Source: Luteitalea sp. (lineage in GTDB: Bacteria > Acidobacteriota > Vicinamibacteria > Vicinamibacterales > Vicinamibacteraceae). Taken from it: a DNA stretch of 64,000 nucleotides. Shown here in pieces: positions 18,732 through 31,072 of the stretch (the first letter of the stretch is position 1; each line of letters starts with the position of its first letter). The stretch covers positions 52,270 through 116,269 of the forward strand of contig WHTZ01000012.1 in the NCBI GenBank assembly GCA_009377495.1, in the 5' to 3' direction. The notes beneath the pieces were generated by a model. The model made no database searches, had not been told where the DNA came from, and was given only the letters and a program-made list of their open reading frames with translations. The position numbers and the translations under genes are program-made.

Positions 18732-19723
18732 ATCGGCTTCGTTTACAGAGAAAGCCAAGGGGAGCCAAACTCGCGTTGCTGTTGTCTGTTGGGTTCTGCG
18801 GGCTATGGGCCCACACCTCGCATGCCCAGGCAACGCGGGGTGCTGTCGCCCCCCAAGAGGCTGCCGCTCGGCATTTCGTTCGCACCGCCAGTGGGGACTG
18901 GGAGACCACCATTACACGCGATGACGGGACCGAGGTGACGTACACCTATGTCCCGTCGACCAAGATTGAGCCAGAGATCGTTGCCAACATCGCTCGGGGT
19001 CCTATGAAGGCAAAGTTTGTCTATCAGTACGAGCTCATCAATCGTTCATCTGCCCAGCAGCAGCTTGCTGTGCTGTTCATCAAGCCCACGAACCCTGTCC
19101 GCGTCAACGCTCTTCCACCAAACTGGGTGAACGAGAGCTTTCCTGGCGATCGCCATTTGATCTTAAGAGGTCCGCTCGATGGAGAGGCGCCCAGTGGAGT
19201 CCCGCCTGGGGAATCGCTTGGCGGGCTCGTTCTCGAGGCGCCAGTGCTGCCTGGTATTGGCAAGGTCGCGAGTCGAGGGAATACGAGCGGCGCCGTTGAA
19301 GTCCCAGACGGCCTGAGCAGCGCTCAGTACCTCGAGCTTGTTGAGATTTCCAAAAAGTCTACGGTTGACGTGCCAGCCATTCTTCCGTCCATCGGCGCCG
19401 GCGTCGGCGAGCCCACACTCGGCCTCGGGCCGCTCCTGGCTCGGATTGGTGGCAACTACGTCTCGGGGTTTTTCGAATATGAGCACCCTCACGCCGCAGC
19501 ACTCGAAAAGGCCTTTCGTGGCGTGTACGGAACCGGCGACGAATTGAGTGACCCAAAGCGTCAACAGGCGCTGAATCGGGTCCTCGAGATCAGCCAGCTG
19601 CCGGTGAAGTATGGCTGGCATCAGCAAATGTCAGCCGCCTTGGAGCTCTGTATGCGGGCTGTGCTGGATGGAGTGGTCCCAGATAATCGGCCGGTCCGAC
19701 CAGAGGATCTTGGTCAACGGTAA
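18728..19723 (+). CDS. Secreted protein of unknown function, paralogue 2
   Basis: A 331-residue paralogue of the preceding protein, overlapping its stop by 4 bp (ATGA). The signal peptide is longer (MNRLRLQRKPRGAKLALLLSVGFCGLWAHTSHAQA). Shared blocks include RDDGTEVTYTYVPSTKIEPEI, FVYQYELINRSSAQQQLA, LPPNWVNES, PPGESLGGLVLEAPVLPGIGKV and YEHPHAAALEKAFRGVYG. Conservation of both copies and tight coupling to the predicted metallopeptidase suggest that the three proteins work together outside the cytoplasm. No enzyme motif was recognised. Confidence 0.75.
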   Translation: MNRLRLQRKPRGAKLALLLSVGFCGLWAHTSHAQATRGAVAPQEAAARHFVRTASGDWETTITRDDGTEVTYTYVPSTKIEPEIVANIARGPMKAKFVYQYELINRSSAQQQLAVLFIKPTNPVRVNALPPNWVNESFPGDRHLILRGPLDGEAPSGVPPGESLGGLVLEAPVLPGIGKVASRGNTSGAVEVPDGLSSAQYLELVEISKKSTVDVPAILPSIGAGVGEPTLGLGPLLARIGGNYVSGFFEYEHPHAAALEKAFRGVYGTGDELSDPKRQQALNRVLEISQLPVKYGWHQQMSAALELCMRAVLDGVVPDNRPVRPEDLGQR

Positions 19724-19764
19724 ACGTCTTTGGTGACGCGTACTATGGCGCCGGAGTGCAGACG

Positions 19765-20683
19765 TCATTCGGCGCGCAGGGTCTCCAGGGGATCCACGCG
19801 CGTCGCTCTGCGCGCTGGGACGTAGCACGCCAACGCGGACACAGTGAGGAGTAACGCCGTAACGCCGCCCAACACCGCGACATCCATCGGTGCCACGCCG
19901 TAGAGCAATCCAGACAGCACCACGCCCACGCCGAACGCTACGAGGAGCCCGATCACCATGCCGACGAGCGAGAGCCGCATACCTTCGCGGACGACGAGGC
20001 GCATGACGCTGCTCGGTTTCGCGCCGAGCGCCATTCGGATGCCAATCTCGCGGGTCCGCCGGCCACCGCGTACGACACGACCGCGTAGAGGCCCATCACG
20101 GCGAGGCAGAGGGCGATCAGTCCCTGTATCCCAGCCATGGACGCGGCCACGCGCATCGGCATGAGGCCGAACATGCTCCCCTGAACGTGGTCGTCCATGG
20201 TGCGGACGTTGTACGGGGGTAAGTCCGGATCCATCTCGCGCAGAAGCCGTCTGAGCGGTCTCGCGAGACCGCCCGCGTTGGATGCCGACCTCACGAACAC
20301 GGTCATCGGTGACTCGTAGTAGTTGCGAGAGCGGGAGATAGAGGTAGGCGCGTGCGTCCTCGTACAGCATCAAATACTTGCCGTTGCGCGCCACGCCGAC
20401 TACCTCGACCCAGTCGCCGTACACACGGAACCGTCGCCCGATCGGGTCGCGCTTGGGCCACCGCGCCCGGGCCATCGTCTCGTTGATGACGGCCACGCGG
20501 CGCAACGCGGCTGTGTCGGTTCGTTCGAAGGGACGGCCACGCGCGAGCGTGACCCCAGTCGTCTCGAAGAACCGCGGTCCGACGATGGCGCGAGCACAGG
20601 AGAGGCTATCGTCCTTGGTGCCGGGGATCGGTCGGTCGATCGAGACGTCGGTGATCCCCCCGTCATTACCGAAGGGCACGTGG
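19765..20683 (-). pseudogene. Decayed 3' part of an orphan MacB/FtsX-type ABC permease
   Basis: The remnant encodes the C-terminal third of an acidobacterial-type permease: VAVINETMARARWPKRDPIGRRF, then MTVFVRSASNAGGLARPLRRLL in a second frame, then RRTREIGIRMALGAKPSSVMRLV back in the first frame, ending with RATRVDPLETLRAE. One frameshift falls after LPLSQ (about 20322), the second after SYAVA (about 20062, consistent with one lost C). The 5' end stops abruptly at the long repeat copy B (20684). The gene cannot make a functional permease. An intact relative is at 46018-48495. Confidence 0.85.
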
Positions 20684-21087
20684 ACCGTGCTCGACGCCGC
20701 CCGCACGCGCACGGCTCGTCTCTTCCTCGTGACCACGCCCTCGTTCACCGTTGCGCGCGCTGTCGTCGGACACGCGCGGCGCTTGAATCAGTCGGTTCGT
20801 CTCGTGGCGCGCGCTGAGGGCTTCGACGCGTTCCACGCGCTTCGTGAGCTGGGCGTGTCCGAAGTCGTACAGCCGGAATTCGAGGCAGGATTGGAAATGA
20901 CGCGGACGGCGCTCGCGCATCTTGGGGTCTCACCAGAAGACACGCTCAGGGTGGCGGATGCAGTACGGGAAGAGCGCTACGGAAAGGGTGACACGGTCAG
21001 GGGGTGACCGGGGTGAACATCGAGTCCGGTTGCTGCTTCGTACAACGTATTAAACCACGAAGGACACGAAGAGCACGAAGACTAATT
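20684..21087 (+). repeat. Long direct repeat, copy B (orphan 3' end of an antiporter gene plus tail)
   Basis: This 404-bp stretch repeats 15068-15479. The coding part keeps the reading frame of the antiporter C-terminus ([19 protein letters not shown] to the stop at 21005-21007) but has no start of its own; upstream lies the antisense strand of the broken permease. It should be read as a gene fragment, not a gene. Confidence 0.95.
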
Positions 21088-21208
21088 GATTAATTCGTCT
21101 GGGTGATCTTTCTTCGTGCTCTTCGTGCTCTTCGTGGTGAATTCTTCGTGTCCTTCGTGGTTTAGTACCGCCTAGAAAGCTGTGCCTTCACTCGATGTTC
21201 ACCCGGTC
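21006..21208. repeat. Large imperfect inverted repeat between the antiporter fragment and ppdK
   Basis: The outer arms are 21006-21024 (GACCGGGGTGAACATCGAG) and 21191-21208 (its complement less one base). The inner arms are perfect over 22 bp at 21051-21072 and 21143-21164 and contain CCACGAAGGACACGAAG. The centre has three 9-bp units of CTTCGTGCT type (21113-21139). It looks like two repeat copies in head-to-head orientation and lies 5 bp beyond the ppdK stop, where it could act as a terminator. Confidence 0.85.
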
Positions 21209-21212
21209 GCCG

Positions 21213-24122
<2,910 letters not shown>

Positions 24123-24132
24123 AGGTCTCCTA

Positions 24133-24206
24133 TAGGGCTGGCGCCCCTAAAGGGGCGCCCTACCCAAATGTTCGTGGTGATGGTAGGGCGCGGCTTTAGC
24201 CGCGCC
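24133..24206. repeat. Two palindromic REP-like elements between glyS and ppdK
   Basis: The first is GGCGCCCCT-AA-AGGGGCGCC (24140-24159), flanked by TAGGG and CCCTA. The second is GGCGCGGCT-TT-AGCCGCGCC (24187-24206), preceded by TAGGGC. Both are perfect 9-bp stems with 2-nt loops. Related elements occur at 40918, 61427 and possibly 31073. Confidence 0.85.
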
Positions 24207-24228
24207 GTCGCTAACCACGGGCCACTGA

Positions 24229-26505
24229 CTACTGGCCACTACTCACGATCTCTGAAATGTCCGCGATACCCAACACGAGGTCGCGCAGATCGGCCACGAG
24301 TCGCAAACGCGCGGCTCGCAAAGCCGGATCGTCGACCATCACGAAGACGTCGTTGAAGAACCGATCGACCGCCGGACGAAACGCGGCCGCCTCGGTCAGC
24401 GCAGACGTGAAATCCTCACGGGCGATGGCGGCCTCGATGCTGGTCGTCCGCGCCTCGAGCGCATCGAGGAGCGCCAGCTCCGCTGGCTCGCGCAACTGCT
24501 CTCGGAGCCGCGCCTCGCCTGCCCGCGCCGCCGCCAACGACTCTGGCGGCAGCTCGCGCGCGATATTCTTCACCCGCTTGAACAACACCGCAAGCGCCTC
24601 GAAATCGTCCGAGCCGCCGAGCGCCCGGAGCGCCTCGAGCCGCCGACGCACAGCCAGCGGACTGAGCCCGTCGAGGCGGCCGTCGGCGGGCAGCACGGCG
24701 TTGATGGCGTCGTAGCGATAGCCGCGTCGCTCGAACAGATACCGCAGCCGCTCGATGAGGAATGTCGCAAGCGCTGTTTCTGGGGCGGCTGCGCCGGTCG
24801 CCCAGGATGCCCCCAGGCTGTCAGCCAGTACGCGACGCGCGTGGTCGACGAGCGTGTCGATGCGTACGGATCTGTCGATCTGCGCCACCTCGGGCAGGTC
24901 GACGAGGAGCTTCAACAGACCCTGCGCGTGCCGCCGCAGCCCGAACGGATCGCGCGTGCCGGTGGGTGTCTCGCCCGCGCCAAACATCGCCACGAGCGAG
25001 TCGACCTTGTCGGCTACGGCCACCGCCGCCCAGGTCACCGCCGCCGAGCCCAGCTGCTCGCGGGTAGGGGGGAGGTTCGCCTCGACGCCGACCGGCAGGT
25101 AGTGGTAGGCAATCGCTCGCCACACAGCCTCGGGCTGCCCTTCCTCCCGCGCATAGATGCCGCCCATCGTGCCTTGCAGCTCCGTAAGCTCGCGCACCAT
25201 GTCGGTGGTGAGATCCGCCTTGGCGAGACGCCCGGCCGTGGCCGCATCGACGCGCGCGTCCGGATGGCCCAGCACGTCCCCCGCCAGCCAGCCAGCCAGT
25301 CGCTCCAGGCGCTCTGCCTTGTCCCGATAACTCCCCAGGCGCTTGTGAAACAGCAGGGTGTCGAGCCGGGCGAGCTTCGCCTCGAGAGGGGTGCGTCGAT
25401 CCGCATCCCAGAAAAACCGTGCGTCGCGCAGCCGTGCCGAGAGCACGCGCTCGGCGTTGATCGCGATCCGCTGCGCTTGGTCCGACTCGATGTTGGTCAC
25501 GGCCAGAAAGGCGGGCATCAGCTTGTTGCGCTCATCAGCCACCGGAAAATAGTGCTGATGGTGGATCATCGTCGTCGTCAACACTTCTTCCGGTAGATCG
25601 AGGAAGTCGGGAGGGAAGACGCCGGCCACCACGCAGGGGTACTCAACGAGGTCGGCGACCTCGTCGACCAACGCACCCTGTGCCGACGCGCTCACACGCC
25701 CGCCCAGCCGGCGCGCGTGCGTATCCAACTCGCGCATGAGCCGTTGGTAGCGCTCCTGATGACTCAACAGCACGAAGTGCTCACCGAGGCGAGTTCGGTA
25801 GTCGGCGAAGCTCCGTACCTTGACCGTTCGGCCGGGCCGGCCGCTGAGCGCGAGAAACCGATGACCGTACGTGACCGCGCCAGAGCGGACATCCTGCACG
25901 CTCGTCGTCTGCGCGAGCGGCGTTCGGCGAATCACGAATGGCACGACCCGCCCGCCGTACAAGAAGAGCAGCCAACGGATTGGCCGGCCGAAGGGCAGGT
26001 CGCGTCCCTTGCCCGTCGCAGCCTGGGCGGAGGCGGGATCCTCCAGTGACGCATCCCATCGCATGTGCTTGGGGAACGAGAGTCCGCACAGGATCGCGGC
26101 GAGCACGTTCGGCAGCACATCGACGGCCGCGCGGCCACGCTCCCGCTTCCGCACCGCCAGATACGTCCCGCGAGGTGTCTCCAACCGCTCGAGCTCGCCC
26201 ACCTCGACGTGGTGCTTTCGCGCAAAGCCAAGCGCCGCAGCGGTCGGCTGGCGGTCTGCGCCATACGCCGCGTCCACCGATGGGCCGGTCACGGTTTCGT
26301 CGTGCTCGGCCTGCCGCTCTGCGAGCTTCGCCACGGTCGCCGTGAGGCGACGTGGCGTGGCGAATGTCTCGACGGGCGCGCCCGGCGCAAGGCGAAACGC
26401 AGACAGCTCGGCCGAGAGCCGATCAGCCAGTTGCTCGGTGAGCGGGGTCAACCACGCCGCGGGCAGCTCTTCGACCCCGATTTCCAACAGCAGTTCACGA
26501 TCCAT
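24229..26505 (-). CDS. glyS: Glycine-tRNA ligase beta subunit
   Basis: A 758-residue beta chain of the alpha2-beta2 glycyl-tRNA synthetase. It opens with LLLEIGVEELPAAWLTP, contains FPKHMRW and ATEERNKL-like segments (LPEEVLTTTMIHHQHYFPV), and ends with an anticodon-binding domain (FFNDVFVMVDDPALRAARL). It starts 3 bp after glyQ. The length is slightly above the usual 690-700 residues, mostly in the middle. It attaches glycine to tRNA-Gly together with GlyQ. Confidence 0.96.
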   Translation of the reverse strand: MDRELLLEIGVEELPAAWLTPLTEQLADRLSAELSAFRLAPGAPVETFATPRRLTATVAKLAERQAEHDETVTGPSVDAAYGADRQPTAAALGFARKHHVEVGELERLETPRGTYLAVRKRERGRAAVDVLPNVLAAILCGLSFPKHMRWDASLEDPASAQAATGKGRDLPFGRPIRWLLFLYGGRVVPFVIRRTPLAQTTSVQDVRSGAVTYGHRFLALSGRPGRTVKVRSFADYRTRLGEHFVLLSHQERYQRLMRELDTHARRLGGRVSASAQGALVDEVADLVEYPCVVAGVFPPDFLDLPEEVLTTTMIHHQHYFPVADERNKLMPAFLAVTNIESDQAQRIAINAERVLSARLRDARFFWDADRRTPLEAKLARLDTLLFHKRLGSYRDKAERLERLAGWLAGDVLGHPDARVDAATAGRLAKADLTTDMVRELTELQGTMGGIYAREEGQPEAVWRAIAYHYLPVGVEANLPPTREQLGSAAVTWAAVAVADKVDSLVAMFGAGETPTGTRDPFGLRRHAQGLLKLLVDLPEVAQIDRSVRIDTLVDHARRVLADSLGASWATGAAAPETALATFLIERLRYLFERRGYRYDAINAVLPADGRLDGLSPLAVRRRLEALRALGGSDDFEALAVLFKRVKNIARELPPESLAAARAGEARLREQLREPAELALLDALEARTTSIEAAIAREDFTSALTEAAAFRPAVDRFFNDVFVMVDDPALRAARLRLVADLRDLVLGIADISEIVSSGQ

Positions 26506-26508
26506 GGC

Positions 26509-27398
<890 letters not shown>

Positions 27399-27402
<4 letters not shown>

Positions 27403-28148
27403 CGTTCAGGTTGTATCTCCCGAAGCACACGGCCCGGCTTGGGGTCTTTCTCGAGGTGCCACGCGAGCAGGGCGCGATGGGCGGCGTCGAGCTCCCGAAC
27501 GGCGCGCGGACCGAGTGGCACGCCGCCGAGAGCCGCTGGTGGCACGCGAGCCGACCGGCGCAGGAAGTCGAACGCCTCGGTCGAGACGGCCACGCCGCCC
27601 TCACCCGGCGCGCAGCGCGCGCAGAGAAACGAATGATCGCGCGCCACCAAGCACGCGGCGCTCCCCAGGTCACGCCGGCACCGCGCGCAGTGCTCGATCG
27701 AGGGGTACACGCCCTGGAGCCGCAACAGCCAATACTCGAAGTACCGCGCGAGCGCATCGAGCGCCACGTCCTCCGTGAGCGCATCGAGCGTCGTGATGCC
27801 TAGGCGATACACGCGTTCGTGCACATCACCTTCCGGGAGCCACTCGTCGAGGAGTGCAGCAAAGTACGCAGCGTACCCGAAGGCATCCGGCTGCTGCGCC
27901 GCGAGGGGCGATCTGAGCGGCTCGGCGTTGCCCAGTCGCACCAGCTCGCGGTGCTCGCGCTCGTAGTACGCGATGCTGACACGCGTGAGCGGCTCGAGCG
28001 CGCCGAGAAATCGCGACCTGACCCGTCGGGCGCCTTTCGCGACGCCCCGCTTCTTGCCGCGGTCACGCGTGAGGAAGACGACGATGCGGTCGGCCTCGCC
28101 GAGCTTGTAGGTGCGCAGGACCAGCGCCTCGCCCGAGTAGAGCGGCAT
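27399..28148 (-). CDS. recO: DNA repair protein RecO
   Basis: A 249-residue RecO, which loads RecA on SSB-coated DNA in the RecFOR pathway. The N-terminal OB fold starts [33 protein letters not shown] four-cysteine zinc module is present (CARC at the first pair, CARC at the second). The ATG at 28148 was chosen because the family begins there; a longer frame to 28265 adds an Arg-rich stretch without homology. It overlaps glyQ by 4 bp. Confidence 0.93.
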
Positions 28149-28260
28149 GGCGTCCCCACCGGCACCGGAAATGACACCCGTGCCTCGTCTCCAAGGCCGG
28201 CTGTCGACCACATCACTCCTCGGGGACGACCGGCGGCCGATACGTCTCGCTATTCTAACA

Positions 28261-28302
28261 GCCAAAAGCAGGGGTCAGGCCCTACTGACCCCTGCTTTTG
28301 GC
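28261..28302. terminator. Perfect 18-bp inverted repeat between divergent recO and the PP2C gene
   Basis: GCCAAAAGCAGGGGTCAG, a 6-nt loop GCCCTA, then the exact complement. The stem is strong and symmetrical with internal A/T runs. It lies upstream of both genes, so it is not an obvious terminator for either; it may be an interspersed repeat or a cruciform-forming site. Confidence 0.6.
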
Positions 28303-28340
28303 ACCTGACCCCTTCGCGCAAGCGGAGGTAGACTGGCGCC

Positions 28341-29561
28341 GTGACTGCTTCACGTCCAGCCCGTCGTGTTTCGTCTCCATCCCGGTCACGCGATGGCTTC
28401 TGGGAATCCGTCCCGACGCGCTCGCTGCTGATCCTGCTGGGCGGCGGGTTCATGGTGGGTGTCTCCATCCGCTTTGCCATGGACGTGTTTGGGATGGGCC
28501 TGTCCCGGGATCTGTTCGGGTTAGGCCGCCAATGGCCACTCGAGCTGGGCATAGGTGTCGTCTTGATGGGTGGCGTGGTCATGGTGGGCCTCATGCTCGT
28601 CAGCCTCCGCCTCAGTCATCGCGCCAAAGTGCTCTACCCGTCGCTCCTGGTTGCCTATTTCCTTGTGACGGTGGGGTTGGCCATGTGGCTGCCGGCGGAG
28701 CGCTTGCCGCCACCGATGGAGGCTGCGCACATCAGTGCGCTAAAGACGCGGCTACTCGTGGATGGTGTCGGGCTCTTCGTGGCCGTCATTCTGTCCTATG
28801 CGTGGTTCCTCTCCTTCATGGGGAAGGAGGGCAAACGCTACTTCCACTATCGGGCGGAAGTCGCGCTGGCCGGTGAGATCCACCGCCTCCTCGTGCCACC
28901 CGTCGCGCTGACGGTAGACGGGACCGCCTTCCACGGTGAGTCGCATCCGAGCAGCGAGGTCGGTGGTGACTTGGTGGACGTGGTGTCGACACACGACGGC
29001 TGGCTCGCCTACATCGCGGATGTCTCTGGCCACGGAGTGGCGCCAGGTGTCGTGATGGGGATGGTGAAGAGCGCCGTGCGCACACGGGTCAGCGGACCGA
29101 CGAATGCGCAGCCGCTGCTCGACCATTTGAACGGCGTGATTCATCCGCTCAAGAAATCGAATATGTTCGTCACCTTTGCTTACGTGGCCGGGCGGGGCGA
29201 CGAGGTGGAGCTTGCCACGGCCGGACACCCGCCCATCCTGCACTACTCGGCAGGCGACGGAGGCGTGAGCGAGCTGAAGTGCCCTAACCTACCGCTCGGC
29301 GTGCGTCGCAACGAGAGCTTCGCCACCGCACGCACCAAATGGGAGCCAGGCGATCTGCTCGTCCTGGTGACCGATGGCCTGCTGGACATGGACGATCCGG
29401 CGGGCCACGAATTCGGCATCGCCGGGCTGAAGCGCGTGGTCGAGGAGCACGGCAGCAGGCCACTTGACGAGCTCTCACACGAGATCCTGCGCGCCGTGCG
29501 CAGCCACGGACCAAGCCGCGACGACCAGTCGCTACTGCTTATCCGCAGAGGCAGGAGATAG
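28341..29561 (+). CDS. Membrane-anchored PP2C/SpoIIE-type serine phosphatase (RsbU-like)
   Basis: A 406-residue protein. Four hydrophobic helices occupy residues about 28-165 (LLILLGGGFMVGVSIRFAM; LELGIGVVLMGGVVMVGLML; LLVAYFLVTVGLAMWL; GVGLFVAVILSYAWFLSFM). The C-terminal 230 residues form a SpoIIE-type phosphatase with SSEVGGDLVDVV, YIADVSGHGVAPGVVMGMVK, TAGHPP and VLVTDGLLD, the metal-binding aspartates. Such enzymes dephosphorylate anti-sigma antagonists in partner-switching. No partner gene is adjacent. The start is GTG at 28341 with AGCGGAGG 12 nt upstream. Confidence 0.88.
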   Translation: MTASRPARRVSSPSRSRDGFWESVPTRSLLILLGGGFMVGVSIRFAMDVFGMGLSRDLFGLGRQWPLELGIGVVLMGGVVMVGLMLVSLRLSHRAKVLYPSLLVAYFLVTVGLAMWLPAERLPPPMEAAHISALKTRLLVDGVGLFVAVILSYAWFLSFMGKEGKRYFHYRAEVALAGEIHRLLVPPVALTVDGTAFHGESHPSSEVGGDLVDVVSTHDGWLAYIADVSGHGVAPGVVMGMVKSAVRTRVSGPTNAQPLLDHLNGVIHPLKKSNMFVTFAYVAGRGDEVELATAGHPPILHYSAGDGGVSELKCPNLPLGVRRNESFATARTKWEPGDLLVLVTDGLLDMDDPAGHEFGIAGLKRVVEEHGSRPLDELSHEILRAVRSHGPSRDDQSLLLIRRGRR

Positions 29562-29577
29562 GGCGAGATGCGGGCTG

Positions 29578-30939
29578 TTAGAGCAAGCGATCCAGAAAGA
29601 TCGCGCCCAATCCGAGGAACGTCAGGAAGCCGAACACGTCGGTGAACGTCGTGATGAAGATGCTCGACGCCAGCGCCGGATCGATCTTGAGCGCCTTGAG
29701 ACCGAGCGGGATCAGCGTTCCAGCGGCACCGGCCACCAGCATGTTGACCACCATCGCCATCAGGAGGATGATGCCCAGCCAAGGATTACCAAAGAGCAAC
29801 CACGCACAGACCCCCGCCACGCTGCCTATCACGAGACCATTGCCGACGCCCATTGTGACTTCTTTGAGCAGGGCCTTCCACGTGTTGGCCCACGTCAGCT
29901 CGCCGAGCGCGAGGCCGCGGACGACGACCGCGAGCGTCTGCGTGCCGGCGTTGCCTCCCATGCCGGCGACGATCGGCATGAGCGCCGCCAGCACGGCCAC
30001 TTTGCTAATCTGCTCCCGGAAGAGGGCCACGACCGCCGAGGCGATGAACGCCATGACAAGGTTCACGCCCAGCCACAGCATGCGCTTTTTCAGCGCGCTA
30101 CGGACAGGCGTCGACACGCGCTCGTCGCCCGACACACCCGCCAACCGATAGATGTCTTCTGTTGCTTCATCCTTGATGACGTCGATGACGTCGTCAACCG
30201 TGATGACCCCCACGAGCTTGCTGTCGTGATCGACCACGGGCATCGCCAGCAGGTTGTACGATGCCACCTGCTGCGCCACCTCCTCCTGATCGGTGTCGAC
30301 GCGAGCGCTCGTGACGTCGGCTGACATGATCCGCTTGAGCGGCGTCTCCGGCGACACCAACAGCAACCGGCGCAGCGAGACCACCCCGACGAGATGCCGG
30401 CGTGGGTCGACAACATAGAGGTAGAAGACCATTTCCACATCGCGGGCCCGCTGCAGCTCGCTGATGGCCTCCCCCACCGTGAGGTCTTCGGTGAGGGCGA
30501 ATACGTGCGGGTTCATGATGCGTCCCGCGGTGTTCTCCTCGTACTCGAGCAGGCTCTCGACCTCGGCGCCCTCCTTGCGCCGCATGAGATCGATGACGGT
30601 GTTGGCCAGCTCCTCAGGCAGGTAGTCGAGCAGCGCCGCGGCGTCGTCCGAGGGGAGCTCCTGCATCAGCCGCGCGATCTCTTCCGCCGGTCGGTTCGCG
30701 AGCAGGGCCGCGCCCGGTTCTGGTCCGAGCTCGCTCAGCGCCTCCATCGCGAGGCGCGAGCTACGCTCGACGAGGACGCTGAAGGCAGCGAGCCGGTCTC
30801 GCTCGGCCAGCTCGCCAAACACCTGAGCCAGATCGGCGGGGTGCTGCTTCTGCAACAAGTTGAGCAGGTTGGCCGTCGCGCCAATACGAAGGAGGCGCCG
30901 GACGGAATCGATGACGACGTCCAATCTCCGCGGTGGCAT
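29578..30939 (-). CDS. mgtE: Magnesium transporter MgtE
   Basis: A 453-residue MgtE: an N-terminal superhelical domain (LLNLLQKQHPADLAQVFGEL, LPSDDAAALLDYLP), two CBS domains (TVGEAISELQRARDVEMVFYLYVVD; QEEVAQQVASYNLLAMPVVDHDSKLVGVI), then five membrane helices with the pore signature MPIVAGMGGNAGTQTLAVVVRG. It is an Mg2+-gated Mg2+ channel. The start is ATG 30939; a longer frame to 31215 enters era. The upstream gap is folded (see 30996-31045). Confidence 0.95.
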   Translation of the reverse strand: MPPRRLDVVIDSVRRLLRIGATANLLNLLQKQHPADLAQVFGELAERDRLAAFSVLVERSSRLAMEALSELGPEPGAALLANRPAEEIARLMQELPSDDAAALLDYLPEELANTVIDLMRRKEGAEVESLLEYEENTAGRIMNPHVFALTEDLTVGEAISELQRARDVEMVFYLYVVDPRRHLVGVVSLRRLLLVSPETPLKRIMSADVTSARVDTDQEEVAQQVASYNLLAMPVVDHDSKLVGVITVDDVIDVIKDEATEDIYRLAGVSGDERVSTPVRSALKKRMLWLGVNLVMAFIASAVVALFREQISKVAVLAALMPIVAGMGGNAGTQTLAVVVRGLALGELTWANTWKALLKEVTMGVGNGLVIGSVAGVCAWLLFGNPWLGIILLMAMVVNMLVAGAAGTLIPLGLKALKIDPALASSIFITTFTDVFGFLTFLGLGAIFLDRLL

Positions 30940-30995
30940 CAGGGTCTCCCGCGCAAGGTGGGGCCAGTAGACGGCTCGCACGGCGGGTGAGGAGT

Positions 30996-31045
30996 GCCAT
31001 GTGCGCGCCTGGGACAAGACCCCAAACGCCTGAATGTAACATGGC
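30996..31045 (-). promoter_or_regulatory. Stem-forming leader upstream of mgtE
   Basis: In the 145-bp gap before mgtE a 7-bp pair GCCATGT/ACATGGC (30996-31002 with 31039-31045) encloses a smaller GGGACAAGACCCC hairpin. Its near end is about 56 nt upstream of the mgtE ATG. Mg2+ transporter genes often carry regulatory leaders, but the M-box consensus was not recognised here. Confidence 0.35.
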
Positions 31046-31072
31046 TCCGTAACGTGTGTAAGGAGAAAGCGG

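Noticed and set aside
15480..20683. Insertion sequence or integrase-borne island
   Set aside because: No transposase, integrase, terminal inverted repeats or tRNA site was found; the flanking repeats are gene fragments, not IS ends.
20378..21007. Open frame joining antisense permease sequence to the antiporter C-terminus
   Set aside because: The first part is the wrong strand of a pseudogene; only the last 324 bp are meaningful, as a duplicated fragment.
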